NCBI RefSeq assembly: GCF_963662255.1 | Contig: NC_085047.1 | Span: 111,634,214-111,698,213 of the forward strand | DNA: 64,000 nucleotides | From: Cinclus cinclus | Lineage: Eukaryota; Chordata; Aves; Passeriformes; Cinclidae | Direction: 5' to 3' | Shown: in pieces, positions 45,898 through 58,907 of the stretch | Numbering within the stretch: position 1 is the first letter of the stretch | Layout of the letters: each line of letters opens with the position of its first letter | Program-made: the position numbers and the translations under genes | The notes under the pieces: generated by a model | The model's input: the letters and a program-made list of their open reading frames with translations, nothing else | Database searches by the model: none | What the model was told of the DNA's origin: nothing

Positions 45898-48578
45898 GCA
45901 AAATTGTGGTCCATTTTTCATGGGACGCAAAACTGGAAACAATTCCATCCAGTTTTAATTCAGTGAGGACTTTATCTGGGAGACAGAATAGCCAGAGTAA
46001 ATTACCAGAGTGAGGCTGCCCCTTACCAGCCCTCTAGCAGAACATCAGGGTCCACCTGCCTCTGTTCCTCATTTCTTGTTGTTTCCATTCCTTTCATCTG
46101 TTTCTTTCAGGTGGACTTTCCATGTCCTTTTCTCCTGATGGAGCATTTCCTCATCCTTCTGTTGGCATAATGTCAGGTCTGTTTGTTTATACTGAACATG
46201 AGGGGTTTTTATGGTGCCTCATCAACCACATTGAATTTTCAGAATGATGTGTTCCTTCCTACTTCTTTTACTCACTCATACAGTAGACTTGTTCCTGACA
46301 GAAATGAGACATTTCAAGGATGATTACATGCTGTAGCAGCCTAGCACAAAATTACATCTTTCTGACCTGCTGTGTTTTAATGTGGTACCTTACTGACTTC
46401 CACAGTTCTCTGTTGTTCACCCTTATTCCCTGAGGATGTCCACAAAATAGAAAGTTATAGTGAATTCATTCTCAGACACAACCTCAGCAAAACTTCAGAG
46501 ACAGGGTGTTCTAATCAGAGTCTACAAGGTTTACAAAACTCAGGTTTTGAATGTTATGAAGTCTGCATTTACTTTTCACATTATTGGTTTGTAAACCCTT
46601 GATGTCCCAGAGCTCAAGTCACAGGTCTGGATCTTGCTGAGGGCAGCTTCTATACACAGATTCATTAATAGCCCAGAGATCACCTCGTTTCAAGCATGAC
46701 ATTTCTGTGTGGGAATGGGCTTCTCCCTCCCATGAGGAATATAGGTACTTCTAGAGCACGTGCTGGGCACTGCACAGTGCTTTGGCTCAAAAGATGAGAT
46801 GTTTAGAATTTGCCAGTTTTGTTCCCATATTCACTGTCTCAAAGCACTTCCACTCAAAGTACTTCCACTCTTATGATAAGCTGCATTTACTGCTTTTTGT
46901 TTACTGCTTTATATTCCTTATTCTTGCACGAGTGACTCTAAAATACACAAACTAACTCAATATTTTTCTGCAGCAAAGTCCAAAACAAACAAAAACCTCC
47001 ACACAAACCTCCCCCCCTCCAAAAAAATCTCTGAAGTTTCAAGCAGTTTTCTCACTTGCAAATGGACTATCATTATTCTTCCAAAGTTTTCAGGTTCATC
47101 AAACTGTTTGTTCCAGCCCTCCATCATTCTGATTGCTCCTCGTGTGCTTTGCACTGGTGTTAAATTTTGTATGTCTACTTCTGTGAGTTCTGCACAGCAT
47201 TGAAATGACTGCTGATTCAGAAGGTAATGGGGATTTTTTTTTTCCAGGTCAGTAAATATAAGCTTAGGATTCAGCATACAGGCTGGTGGTGTTGAAAGAC
47301 TAGCTTTACAGTTTCTAACCTAAGCAGGAAAGTCAGTCTATTATCTGAAAGGAGTAGAAAACAGGGGATTGGGAGGTAAAGCAGTGGTCAGACTTTCCTT
47401 CAGTAAACCTTTGAAAGACTCACTTGCATTTGGAGTTTGGGAGACACAAGATTTCAGCTTTGTCAAGCTTTTTGCTATGTTGAAGTACAGAATCAAAATT
47501 ATATTTATTTCTCATAAACAGAGATATGTTTGAATGATTTCCTCCTTCTGAAGCTTTATAAAAAGATTATTGTACCCAGGCAGCTGCTGACTGTCAAGTC
47601 TTACAGAATGATGATTAAAATATATTTTCATAAGTCAGTTCATAAAGGTATATACATATATATAGGCACATATATAGGTATATTTGTATAAATGTAAGTA
47701 TGTATGACAGGAATGGAGGTTTTCAATTTCTGTCTACAAATTATTTAGACTCTGGCTTCATGACCACAGATGGGGAGTTTGGAATATGTATTTATATTCA
47801 TGCAGTCTTTGAGTTGGATTTGTGGGATCCCTGCTGTCCTCCACAGGAAAGGAATAGTGTGGTGATGTAAACCATGGTACCCACACTACTGAACTATTCA
47901 AAAGGCACATTTTTTTTGTCAAAAATCTGTTCTCCAGGTCATTTAAAGCTCATCCAGCCATAATTCTCATGTACAACACTAGGAAACCACTGTTAGCTGA
48001 GCCCAGCAAGAAACTGGGAAGCTTTCCAGTGAGTCCCTGTCAGAAGCTGGCAGTTCTGTCTCTCCACAGCACTCAGGGTGACAGCAGAGCATCTCCCAGG
48101 TATTTTGTACTCCCAGAACTAGGGTGAAATAGGAAAATGCTCTGTACACATAGGGATAGAGCATGGTGATACCAGTTCCCCCCATGAGAAGCCCAGAGCA
48201 CATCTCTGAAGGCCTGGACTGCAGCCCTAACTATAGGAGCACCCTTCTTCCGCATAAATAAGGGATCTTGTTGGAATAAAGCTTCATGAGAAATGTAAAT
48301 TTGGGAGAAATTGCCTGATTTCTATGCTGCTGACACTTTCTGTGCAGTAGCACCAGATGCCAAAAAAGAAGCAAGAGGAAAGTGCAAACCCAAACCTGCT
48401 TCTCAACAGCAAAGAAAGAGAGCAAGGCCATTCCTGTCACCATCTCATACTCAGGGGCAGCTTTGATCCCAGGGACAGTAGCAAAGGAAAGGCAGCACCA
48501 CGGTGTGTGACACACATCTTATCCCACACATTAAATCTTCACAGAAATTGAGAAAATTAATAAACAAAAAAACCCCAG

Positions 48579-48614
48579 CCAACCAACCAAGCAAGCAAGC
48601 AACCAACCAACCAA
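48579..48614. repeat. Compound tetranucleotide repeat (CCAA)3(GCAA)3(CCAA)3
   Basis: Nine consecutive tetranucleotides in a symmetrical 3-3-3 pattern with no other interruption, following a short A/C-rich lead-in. Confidence 0.92.
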
Positions 48615-49879
48615 AGTGTCCCTAAGTACTTTGGTTAATATGAAAGTAAAAGTGCCTATGACTCCTTCCTCATTTCCCTTTCATGGCAAAGAATGCCAGG
48701 AAAAAGACAAACTGAAGTAAGAAAGCTGGAGGTCTCCAGGCTGATATATTTTTTAGGCAACTCTCACTGCTTTCTCTTGTGAGTGGCCATTTCTGAGCAT
48801 TGATCTCCCTAATTTGGCCCTTCCTTTTGGTGACCTGTCCCAAAAGGTCCTCTGTCTGTCTGCCAGCCAGGAACAATGTGTTGTAATCCATAAGGAGAAA
48901 TACTTGGAGGCAGAAATAGGTGGATGGATGAGACCCAGCAGAGCTGGAACAGGGGAATCCACGTTACAGCCCAGTCCCAAGTGAAGACCAGGGGGCTCAG
49001 GGGAGGAAGAGCTGATGCTTCAGGCTTTGGCAGTGCTGCCTTCCCAGTTTGCAAGGATCAGCAGAGGGAATTGCACAAGTGCTGGGATCAGGCACAGCAG
49101 TGGGAGGGGAGGGAGGAACTGGCCCTGCTGCTGGGTCCTGTCTGGGTAACTCTGTCAGAGCTGGACAGAAGAGCCTTGCTGAAGTAATTAAAGGGAGCTG
49201 GATGTGGAGGGAGAAGGTGAGCCAAGAACATGGAGGGGTGAAGAAAATCAATACAATTATCTCACCAGCTACCTTCTGAAGCAGAGGAAGCATGGCTTGC
49301 AAGCACTGATGCTGGACAGGTGTAGTGCAGATGTGAGGGGACCAGAAAAATCTATAATATTCTGGCAGTGCTACTGGAGAAAGGCATTTGCTTCTTGAAA
49401 ATTTTTATACAGTAAAAAAAAAAATACATATTTCTGTATAGAGAAAAAAGGACATTTTTGTATGTTTCTCCATCCTCGTTGTTGATAATTGGCTGAAATT
49501 TAAAATTAAGAAGCCAAAGAGGACAGAAATGCTTATGTTAAAATAATTTGCTTTAAATATTTTAAGTCCATGTGGAAACCAGGGGCTTCTTTTTCTGTAT
49601 TTTAACTGGACATTCTAACAAAATCTCTGTGGAAAGTGTTGGTTATATGATATTTCCCAACCAGGATTAGTGGGATTTTAAATCAATACCTTCAGGGCTA
49701 AGGGATGAGCACCCTTCCCTTGAAATAAAGGAATAGCTGCTGGTATCAGCTGTTGTAGTAAATGGTTCATGTTGGCCACTTCCTTGAGCATGATAAAGAT
49801 TGATATACTGACAAGAAGGCAACACTAGGGGAAGCAGATATTTCCCACTGCCTGCCACAAGGCTGTCATCCATGCAAAA

Positions 49880-49970
49880 TAAAACACTTAATACAATCAT
49901 TAATGAATGATTAGTCATTTTTTATTATAGTCATTCCATAATAATCATTAGCATGAACTAATGCTGCCTC
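49880..49970. promoter_or_regulatory. TAAT/ATTA cluster, candidate homeodomain-binding element
   Basis: About 75 bp contain at least six TAAT/ATTA cores, including the inverted repeat AATCATT-AATG-AATGATT (49895-49912), TTATTATAG, ATAATAATCATTAGC and GAACTAATGC. It is not a simple repeat. It could be an enhancer module or just AT-rich DNA. Confidence 0.2.
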
Positions 49971-50602
49971 AGGGAGCACACGGGCTGTGAGGAACTCCTC
50001 TGTGCTCCTCAGCTAATAGGAACAGACCTTCCTGCAATGAATGGAGGTGTTTGGTTACCTGAGCTGCAGCCTTTGCCCTTTGTTTTGGCATAGACATGGC
50101 ATCCAAAATTTATGTTAGGACTGATATGAAGATATGGAACCTGTTAATTCCCTATGCCTTGTGTAATTTTTTTTTCTTTAATTGTACTCCAAAACCAGAG
50201 TACTAGCTGAGGACATTTTTGGTTTTTTTGTGCCTCATACGTGCATAGGAGATCCTTTCCATTAATCTCTCCTTCCTGTGTGTGAACACAAAGCTAACAG
50301 AGCACCCTGTCCCCAGCTTTCACACACCAGCACCACGCACGTAGGCAGGTAATGCTTTGCTTAGCTCGGTGCACTGGTAAAATGTGATTTCCTGCAGTTT
50401 TTGGAACACCCCTAAGTCCCCATCAAGCTGTACCTCATGCAATATTTGTTTAGCTCAGGGAATGCAGAATTGCCCTGACTTGCTTGAGAGGCTGGGAACT
50501 GCTCCCACATAGCTGAGACAGGGGGAGGACCTTGTCAAGGCACAAGAAGCTTTGCACAGGTGACCTGTTTGGATTTCAACCAATTTCAGATTGCATTTGG
50601 AC

Positions 50603-50620
50603 TTTTTTTTTTTTTTTTTT
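50603..50620. repeat. Poly-T tract (T18)
   Basis: Run of 18 T residues. No adjacent retroposed gene copy was recognised. Confidence 0.85.
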
Positions 50621-51302
50621 CTTTTGTACTATATAAAGTATAAAAGAAAGAGCAGATCAAAGAATGTGAGGCACAGATCTGAAAATGGACATCCATTCAC
50701 TCTAGGGAAAAAAAGCCTTACATTTCCCTTACATGCCTCTTCTTTACAGCCTACGTGGCACACTTCCCAAACCAGTAATTTATGGGCTTTAAGAGTGTTC
50801 ACAATTCAGGATTTTTAACAGTGAAAACCACCTCAGGTTGTTGGCAGTTTACATGTCTTTATGTTAGCTGATGATCCGTGATTCTATGAATTAAAAAGGG
50901 GATGTTATTGAGCATGGAGAGGAGGAACAAAAGAAACCCCCAAAAAATACAGTGTTAATTTTGAAAAAGGAAAGAAGTATGAAAAAAAATCCACATTTAT
51001 TGTTACAGAATTTGATTGGGTTTTTTTTCCTCCAAAAAATAGGATTTTAAATTTCACTTTGTTCATTTGTTTTGAATTTGAATATAAAACATATTTTGAG
51101 AAAATTATTCCATGATGAAATGTTGTGCTATATAATGTATATGATGAAGTGCATTATTATAAATTAAAAAGCATTTACTGAGCATCTGACGTGTTACTTC
51201 TTTTTGAAATTATTGTGTTTATACTTTCTCAATTGTGCAAGATTAAAACATACTCATTAAACTCCTATTTTTCAAAGAGCTATACAAATATTTTTTTAGA
51301 CT

Positions 51303-51322
51303 GAATAATCTCATGATTATTC
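51303..51322. repeat. Perfect 8-bp inverted repeat
   Basis: GAATAATC-TCAT-GATTATTC, followed a few bases later by another ACTGAATAATCTC copy, making a small mixed direct/inverted repeat cluster in AT-rich DNA. Confidence 0.75.
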
Positions 51323-54300
51323 ATACTGAATAATCTCCATTATAGAATTGTAGTGATTTATATCAAAAGGAAAATTGACCATTAATGATATGTTGGCATC
51401 TCATGTAATCTGTTGTCAAAAATTGTTTAGGCTGGAATAAAGCTTCATAAAATATCATATATATATTGGAAGAGATAAATTATTCAACTAAATCATAGAA
51501 CTACATAAATTATCTTTCCATCTTATCACATTTTTATGTTAAGAGCAAAGTTTTCCTATCAATGTAGGAAACTTTTTTCTCCCTATCAGTCATACCCTAC
51601 TGCCTTGATGGAGATAGAAATAAATATGTAATTCTAAAAAGTTATTAATCCACTTGCAGTGCTTTTAAAAAATGGAAGAATAATTATAGATTTTTATTGG
51701 GAGTTTAAAGTGTATATTATGTTTTGCAGTTTTCTCAGTCATTATTTCATTGTCAGTTTGCATGGGTTCAATGTGAGTTTTACAAGCCACTAAGGAATAA
51801 AGGAATATAGGTGAAGTTATAATTTCTTGAGGTTTCATTCTAATATATTTAAAATCATGAACTTCTCTTTTATCAAGGTCCTGACAAAATATCAAAGTGT
51901 CAAGGTGTTGAGGTAAAATTCTAAAAAAACTTTCCAGCTTTCAGGATTTTCTCTTGTTGGCCAGAAGAAAATGTTACATACTTGAAAATTATTCTGCAAT
52001 TGTAGTTCAAACACCTTTTCCTAACAGATTAACAATTAATCCTTTTTCAGAAGTATATTACGATCCATTTCTGCAAACACTTAAACTAGTACCACAAATA
52101 ATTTGAGACTTGGGGATTGAAATACTTCTGGAAAAGATTTAATGGTTGTGTCTGACCTGCAAGCATAAATTGAAGTTGCCAAATCCAGGATCAAATATTT
52201 CTGTGATTGCAAATTGAATTCAGGTTCCATAGAGTTCATTAAAAGTAGGGTTTCAGATGGTTATTTAATTCTGTTAATGCTATTAAAAAAAAAAAAAAGA
52301 GTTTTAGGACAAAGGTGGAGGATATTCCAATTCCATATTCTCCTTTTTTAGCAAGACTATTTGTTAGAAAAAATACTGCAAAGGAATAGCAAAATCACTT
52401 CTTACAAAACCATCCTCTTACAGAAATTCTTGAAATTCTATTTAGGCATCTGCTCTCCACAGTGCTTGTTGTATGGTCTCTTTCTGTGGTTTTGATATTT
52501 TAAGTACAATTTGTTATGCATCTTTTGAGCAAGGAGTTTCTTTTATTCCCTGGATCTCCTTCAGATTTTTGGGTTTGGAACTTTGGGAAACAACTCTTGA
52601 CTCTTTTACCAAAAATAGTCTGCGAGTTCTAAGGTTTTGAGCCATGTGAACATTTTTACAGACAGAGAAGGTGTAGGAGCAGATCTGGAGTATCTCCTAA
52701 CCTGTTCTCGAGCCCTTAGCAAAGCTCTACTGCTTTCAACAGCAGCACCACCAAAATTCCCCTGCTGTGTCAGTGCTTTCAGCCCAGGTCACAGACCTTC
52801 TTGCTCAGGGCAGCAGCACTCCCTGTTCCAGCTGCAGGGCTCGGGATGGGAGGGATGGGATCCAGCCAGGGTGTCCCTTCTCTGTCGAGGTTTGGAGTTC
52901 AGGACATTTCTATTCATGGCATGCAAGGTCACTGTAGGTCTGATTTCTGCTTCACCTCAGAATATGTCTAGAATGACTTTCCTTTCATTTTTTTTCTTTT
53001 CCTTTTTAATTGGAAAATGGTTAAAAGTTCTCCCTGACCTTTTTTATCTTGCTGACAATGCCCCTGCCTTTCTATTAATAACAGGATCTGGGGGATGTTT
53101 CGTCTGCCCTGGCAGCAGAACTTCTATGTATTACTCAATTTGGTATCTGCACTTACAGTACTTTTCTGAAGTGCAAAAGACATCTATAAAAATCAAAGCC
53201 ATTTCCCTGCTTAGCATCAGACACAGTGCAGCAGCTCACTGCAGCTGCACTGTAAGCTTCCAGCTTACATTAGGTTTTCCACCTTTTCTTTGGAATTCTG
53301 CAGCAATCACCAGCAAACACGTGCTGTCAGGTGAAGGACCCTCAGTGGAGTGGCAGGAATAATGTACATCATCTGAGAGAACTTGAGAGAAGCTGAGCTT
53401 GGCTCAGATGTTTACTGGTGTCTTGGTTAAGACATTCAGCTCCTTACAGTGCCCTGCATTTCCAAGACATCTGTATAGAGAGAGAGATCATCCTTGAAGG
53501 CAGTGCTGGTGGGAAGCTGAAGAAGGAATTCTCTTCATTTCCTAGGCCCTAATTTCTTCCCTTTGAATGGACAGTGCTGGTGAGGCTGATTTCCTGTACC
53601 TGCTCTCCATGTGATCTGCGAGGTTCTCAAGAGGTCTCTTGATGTCCTGGAGTGTCCCAAAGACAAATAAGTGTTAATGGGGAGGCTTAAAATGCAAGAA
53701 GCTGTTGTTGGTGCATCAGGAATGATCTGCAGTTTCAGGGTACTCCCTGAGAGGGTCAGTGATATTCTCACTGTGCTGTCTTGATTCAGGTTTATTTAGA
53801 AAAACTGCTGCTGGTCACAACTTGGCTGTATTTATTGCCAGGCTTAGCAGTGAGTGACCTTCTTATAGGCAAAGTTTCAGGCTGTCGATAAATTCCAAGC
53901 CCGTTTCACTCTTTCATCCAGTCTCTCTCTTCCCAGAGAGTCTTTCCAATTCACCTATGGGGGAACCTATCCATTCATGAGCAAAACTTGCACCATGCCG
54001 TTATGGGGTTATTTTGATTGTGTAGGTCCACGGTGTTTTATGTGGGAACACAGAGTTTCTGAACAGCCTTCTTAAGGGGAGCCCAATGTGCTTTGTTCTC
54101 ATCCCACACCCAGGCAGTCCACTGGTGAGGAGCAAAGGTGCATTAACAGGTCCCCAAGATCCCTGGTCCTTCCAAGCCCAGCGCTTTACTCCATCCATCC
54201 TTGGGTTCCCCACCAGCTCAGAGTAACCCCTCTCCCCAAACCACACAGCCAGTGCACCTTCACTCCCACCCCAGAGCTGGCTCCATCTCCAACAGCACTG

Positions 54301-54842
54301 CAGCATCCCTAGCCTTTAGTTCCATGTGGGAGAGGCTGGTGCTCACTGCCTTCCCACCTGCCTGCTGCTGGCAAACACAAAAATCCCAGGAGGGAAGAGT
54401 TCTGGATGCAGCCACTGCAATAAGCAGTGAATTGACTGTGAACCTGCTCCAATTGAGCCGTGGCCTGCTGATAATCCGCACAGAGAGTTTGTTTTCTTTG
54501 GGTCTGTGTTTTCCACCAGCCTCTTGTTTTCTTCCATGAATTCTACATCGCCTCTTGTGTTTTACCTTTCCTGGCAAAACTGTTTCTCCTCATGACACAT
54601 AGCTCTCCCCCAGGGTTGGTTATGTAAGGTATTGCTGCTTGGTGTTTGTACAACCCTACATCTTGATCCCCTGTAGAGAGCACATTGTGTATCCTACTGG
54701 CAGCAAACAAAAGCAGTTTCCTATATAAAATACACAAGTCTTGCCTCTGTGCCTGCATGTTTAGGCAAACACCCTCCTGTGTTTTGGGACGCAAAAGAAC
54801 ACGATCAGTGTCTGCTATCCTGGTGATACATAGATCCAAATT

Positions 54843-54900
54843 AAAAAAAAAAAAAAGAAAATAAAGAAAAAATCCTCCTAATAAGGAGTAATAAGGAGGA
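54843..54900. repeat. A-rich tract followed by a short tandem repeat
   Basis: A-rich low-complexity sequence (54843-54871) is followed by two near-identical 10-mers (AATAAGGAGT, AATAAGGAGG) preceded by CCTCCT, which can pair with the GGAGG. Confidence 0.75.
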
Positions 54901-56561
54901 AAGGCTGCTCTTCTCTAGTCTATGGTGCATATATAACTCTCACACTTCACACTCTCATGCCATTTTTAAATGCAAACAGCTCTTCCAGCCAGCAGCATCA
55001 CAGTTGTTTCAAGGACAAACAGATTTGTTTTGTCTTTAAATGAATGTATTCATCCTGAGTGGCAGTGGAGGGGCTACCTCTTTCTCAGGAGGCTCCTTAA
55101 GTTTCAGCCAGTGAGATGGAGTAACACTTCTGTTAAAAGGGAAAGAGCCAGGCAAAAATTCCACCTCCCAATCCCCTAGTTCTAACTGATCTGAGTGTTT
55201 GACACACTCCTGTTGTGGGTAAGGTGTAGGTGTCCTTGCAGGGGGAAAAAAAATTCTGAATACCTGCTTTCCTCATTATCTCTTCCTCTCTGTGCCTGGG
55301 TGATTTATGTCTTCCATTCTCCTGCCTCCACCCTTCCCCCAGACACAAGCTATATTTTATGTAGCTGCATTGCACTTTGGTCATACAGGTGATGGACTAA
55401 GCCCCAACAACTAAGCCAGAACTGCAGCTATTCAAACTCTGGCTGTTGGGGTGGGCTGGGTTGGGTTTTTGGGTGCAAGGGGAGTGTTTATCCTGCAATA
55501 TGCCATGTGGTCCATGCTGGTGACTACCTGCATGACAGCCAGGGTGGCCACAGTACCTTGGAGCAGCTTGGCTGCATCCCCTCAGGATGAGCATCCCTGT
55601 GAGCCCTTGGGCTGTCCAAGCACTGAGTGCATCAGCTTCTGCCTAGACCAGACTGATCTGATAAAGGACACCTGTGGGATTTCCTGATGCTTTCTTCAGT
55701 TTTCCAGGGCCAGAACAAGAATAAAGGTGTTTGTGAACCTGAGTGGAAGAGATGGCAGGGATGTGAGGCTTTCTGGGTGATGTGGCAGTACACGCTCAGT
55801 GTCAAGAACAAGGGAAGGCCTGACTTCAAGGCTGGAGTGGTGGTTTGCCCTGGAGGAAGGAAAGAAGGAATGGTCCTGGCTAGCTGCATAGAGGTTTGTT
55901 GTCTCTCAAGCAGGGGATTTCTAAGTGAACAGGAGCTGGGTTGTGCAGAGGTGAAGGAGCTTGGTAAAACTCTGAACATGTGGGGAAGGCCAAGGCTGGC
56001 AAGGATGAGTGCAAAGGAAATATTTAATCCTTAATGAACGAGTGAGTGGGAGGCTTAAGGGGATGGCTGAGGAGGAATGGAGCAATACCAGAGAGGGAGA
56101 AGTTGGGAATTCAATGAAATAGCAAAAGAGTTGCACAGAGTAAAATGCAAAGCAAACAAAACAAACAGAACAAAACTTTCCCTTGCCATTACTGCAGATT
56201 GCTCCATTTTTTTCCTAGCCTGTCAAACTAAAACACTCCCTGTAACAGCCTCCAGCTCCTTGCCTACCTTCCAGTTTCTACCCTACAGCAATGTTTCCCA
56301 AACTGCAAGGTGCACCCCCTTCAGGGAAGGAAGGGGGAGCAGATCCCAGAGAGAGAATGAGAGATGCAAGAAGTTTGTGAGTGCTTGACTCATTCATTTT
56401 GCAGCCTCAATCAGGCTCCCTGTGTCTGAAATCAAGACCCTCACAGGAAAAATTCCAAATAATTTATTTTCTTTCTGTATCTAAAACCAAACACATAACA
56501 AAAAACAAAACAAAACCCAAAAAACTCCAATCACAACAAAAAAACAACCTAACACCCCCCC

Positions 56562-56565
<4 letters not shown>

Positions 56566-56606
<41 letters not shown>
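56566..56606. repeat. (AT)20 microsatellite
   Basis: About 41 bp of uninterrupted AT dinucleotides, preceded by an A/C-rich patch with C7. It accounts for the Tyr/Ile repeat stretches in overlapping ORFs on both strands. Confidence 0.95.
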
Positions 56607-56611
<5 letters not shown>

Positions 56612-57939
56612 TTTTATACAGGCAGTTAGAGGCCCTTCTGACAAGCCCAGTTCCTACACCTGCTGACAAGTGTCCCAGCACCTGTGTGCCAGCACCTGTG
56701 TCAGGGATCACCTGAGTGCCTCTGAGCCACACAGCCATGCCGGGGGTTTGGCTCCTTTTGCAGACACCTGTCAGCAAAGCACTGTCCTCTCCCATCTGCA
56801 GTGCCTCTCCTGAAGGTGATTTTGTTTCTCCTGGCTATCCCCAAAGTTGGGGTTTTTCCTCATGTTTAAATCACAATCCCTTCTCCATCCCTTGTGACAA
56901 GATAAATCGTTAGATCAGTGGCCTTTACTCCTTGATGTTTCTGCCTTCATGTTATAAACCTGTTAGAAATGTCTTAGATGTTTCATTGTTTTGGGAGTAT
57001 GGGATTGTTAAGTTTCTACCATCCTGCTCTGCTTGAGAAACTGTAAAGTTGAATACATCAAAGGTATCAGACCCAGTTACTGTCAGGAGTAAGATCTGTG
57101 TCTTTTTTCACCAGCACTCATTGCTTACAGACATGGAGTGAAGTGTGCCCTACATTTCTCCCACTTGTCTCCCATATTTCTGGAGTATCAGGTCTGATAG
57201 ACCCTTCAGTCGTTCTGCCTTTCCACTTATTTTCCTCTTGTTTAAATTCAGTGCAATCCTGGCATTGAGACATTCAGTGGGTTTGGTGGGAGCACAGCAC
57301 ATCAGAAACGTTCTCCCCGTTCAGTGCCCGCTTCCATCTGCCTCTGCTTGAAAGAAAATGTTCCTGCACATGTTCTCCACCTCCAGCACTAGAGGCATGA
57401 GAAGGGGTGGCACATCTCAGTCTGAATGCTGCTCACTCCTGCCCTGGCTGTAGCAGGGCTCAGGGGGAGCAGGGACCTGCAGAACAGCAGCTCATGGCAG
57501 GCGGCTGCTGCTGCTCTGCAGCACACTCCAGGGCAAGTTGTGCTGCTTCACACAACCAAAATCTGCCTCAAGGAGGAAAGAGCCCACAGCTTTGCATAAG
57601 TGCTACTGGGAACAAACCCAGAATGGGAAATCAACCAGCTCTGTTCCATTGCTGATTTTTTTTTTCCCAAAATATATCAATTTTCTGCGGAACTGTGTGT
57701 GATCTCCCATCTGCTAATCACAGATTTCTTACATGGGTGGAAGGCAGATTTCAGTTCTATCAGCATTAATCTGGAGCAACTGTACTGATGATCTTACAAG
57801 GAAGGTTGATTTGGGTTTGTTTTCTTTTTTGTCAGGCATCTCAAATGTCATCTTAAATGGAAATTTCTTTGTATATTTAGGATATTTTTTCAATACTTCC
57901 AAGATTATTCTGGGATTTTTTTAATCTCCTTAATCTTCT

Positions 57940-58050
57940 ATTGATGGTAATAATCTGTCTGTAAATTAATTCTCTACTAACTAGTAATTAAATTAATTCC
58001 CTAGTAACTAGTAATAATGTGTCTGTAAATTAATTATCTAAAAGGTAATT
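57940..58050. repeat. 25-bp direct repeat spaced 64 bp, TAAT-rich
   Basis: The 25-bp strings at 57947-57971 and 58011-58035 match at 24 of 25 positions (core TGTCTGTAAATTAATT). Between them lie shorter echoes (CTAACTAGTAATTA and CTAGTAACTAGTAAT). The whole interval is dense in TAAT/ATTA cores. It may be a decayed tandem duplication or a regulatory cluster. Confidence 0.8.
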
Positions 58051-58319
58051 TTGTCTTTTCTCTTGTCCTTTTTTTTCCAAGATATGAGACAGAGGTAAAG
58101 TTTTGGTCTAGAACAGCACTTGTAGCTCATCCAGTGGCTACCCACATTCAAACACCAGGATTGAATGGGAGATGAGACTCCTCCATGGTCATAGAAAGCT
58201 TGGATGTGCATCAGGCTTCTAGATCCACCTATAATAACATTTATTTGTTGCATTGGCCCAAAATACTACACCTGACAAGTGACACAGACGTAGAATTTCA
58301 GAGCACAGGCTCCCCTCAC

Positions 58320-58424
58320 CTGCTTTTAGCACCAGCACTGCCAGCTGGCACCTCCCAGTCACTCTCAGGTGTCTGAGACATCTCCTCCCACCCACCCTGC
58401 CTTTGTCCCCACTTCTCTGTGTCT
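58320..58424 (-). other. Candidate internal exon on minus strand (105 bp)
   Basis: Read on the minus strand, a good acceptor (gcttctgcccatcctcag) precedes 105 bp ending at a donor AGCAG|gtgagggg. The length is a multiple of three. One frame reads DTEKWGQRQGGWEEMSQTPE and stays open throughout; a second frame is also open. No family is recognised. It is unproven and may be chance. Confidence 0.12.
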
Positions 58425-58591
58425 CTGAGGATGGGCAGAAGCATCTCCAGAGACCTGGAGTGACCGTGGTGACTCTGTGGAAGTTGAAGGTCAGTTTTCC
58501 TTTCCCAGGCACTGGCAACTTAGCCAGAGATCACAGTGGATTAAAAGCAAAGAACTTTTCTCTCCTGTCCCCGTCCTTAACAGGCAGCAAG

Positions 58592-58615
58592 ACACACACA
58601 CACACACACACACAC
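58592..58615. repeat. (AC)12 microsatellite
   Basis: Twelve perfect AC units. Confidence 0.95.
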
Positions 58616-58819
58616 TGCTTTCTCACCTCTGGTATTGTGTAGTTCCTTAGAGTTTCCAGTAATTACTGATTTCCTCTGCCAGTAGTGGCAGATGGGAGGC
58701 TGTGCACCCAGTGATGGACTGTGGGAGTGTTTCATTGATATTGTGGGAGAATAATTGTTTGCCCTAAGTTATGGAGTTATGATTGGTTTTGTAATTTTTT
58801 TTTCTATTTCTTCTTTCAG

Positions 58820-58907
58820 ATATGCTCTAAAAAACAGCCAATGGGAGGCAAAGACAGAACTGAAGGCATATGTTATTTTTCTGCAGTTTGAAGTGTATCC
58901 TGGATAA
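58820..58907 (+). other. Candidate 3'-terminal exon (unproven)
   Basis: A strong acceptor (tttctatttcttctttcag, ending 58819) is followed, in phase 1, by 28 open codons beginning YALKNSQWEAKTELKAY and ending VYPG before TAA at 58905-58907. The string looks protein-like, but such a length is easily reached by chance and no partner exon was found. Confidence 0.1.

Noticed and set aside
45619..45966. 115-codon plus-strand ORF
   Set aside because: It is the antisense reading of a CR1 fragment.
50868..50889. GATGATCCGTGATTCTATGAA as a CR1 3' end
   Set aside because: Only about 20 bp resemble the CR1 terminus and no adjoining CR1 body is visible.
53040..53110. LADNAPAF string reminiscent of the DNAPxH motif of Tigger-type transposases
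   Set aside because: The motif lacks the His, no flanking transposase motifs follow, and no terminal inverted repeats were seen.
56381..56795. ORFs with Tyr/Ile repeat stretches on both strands
   Set aside because: They are generated by the (AT)20 microsatellite and neighbouring A/C-rich DNA.
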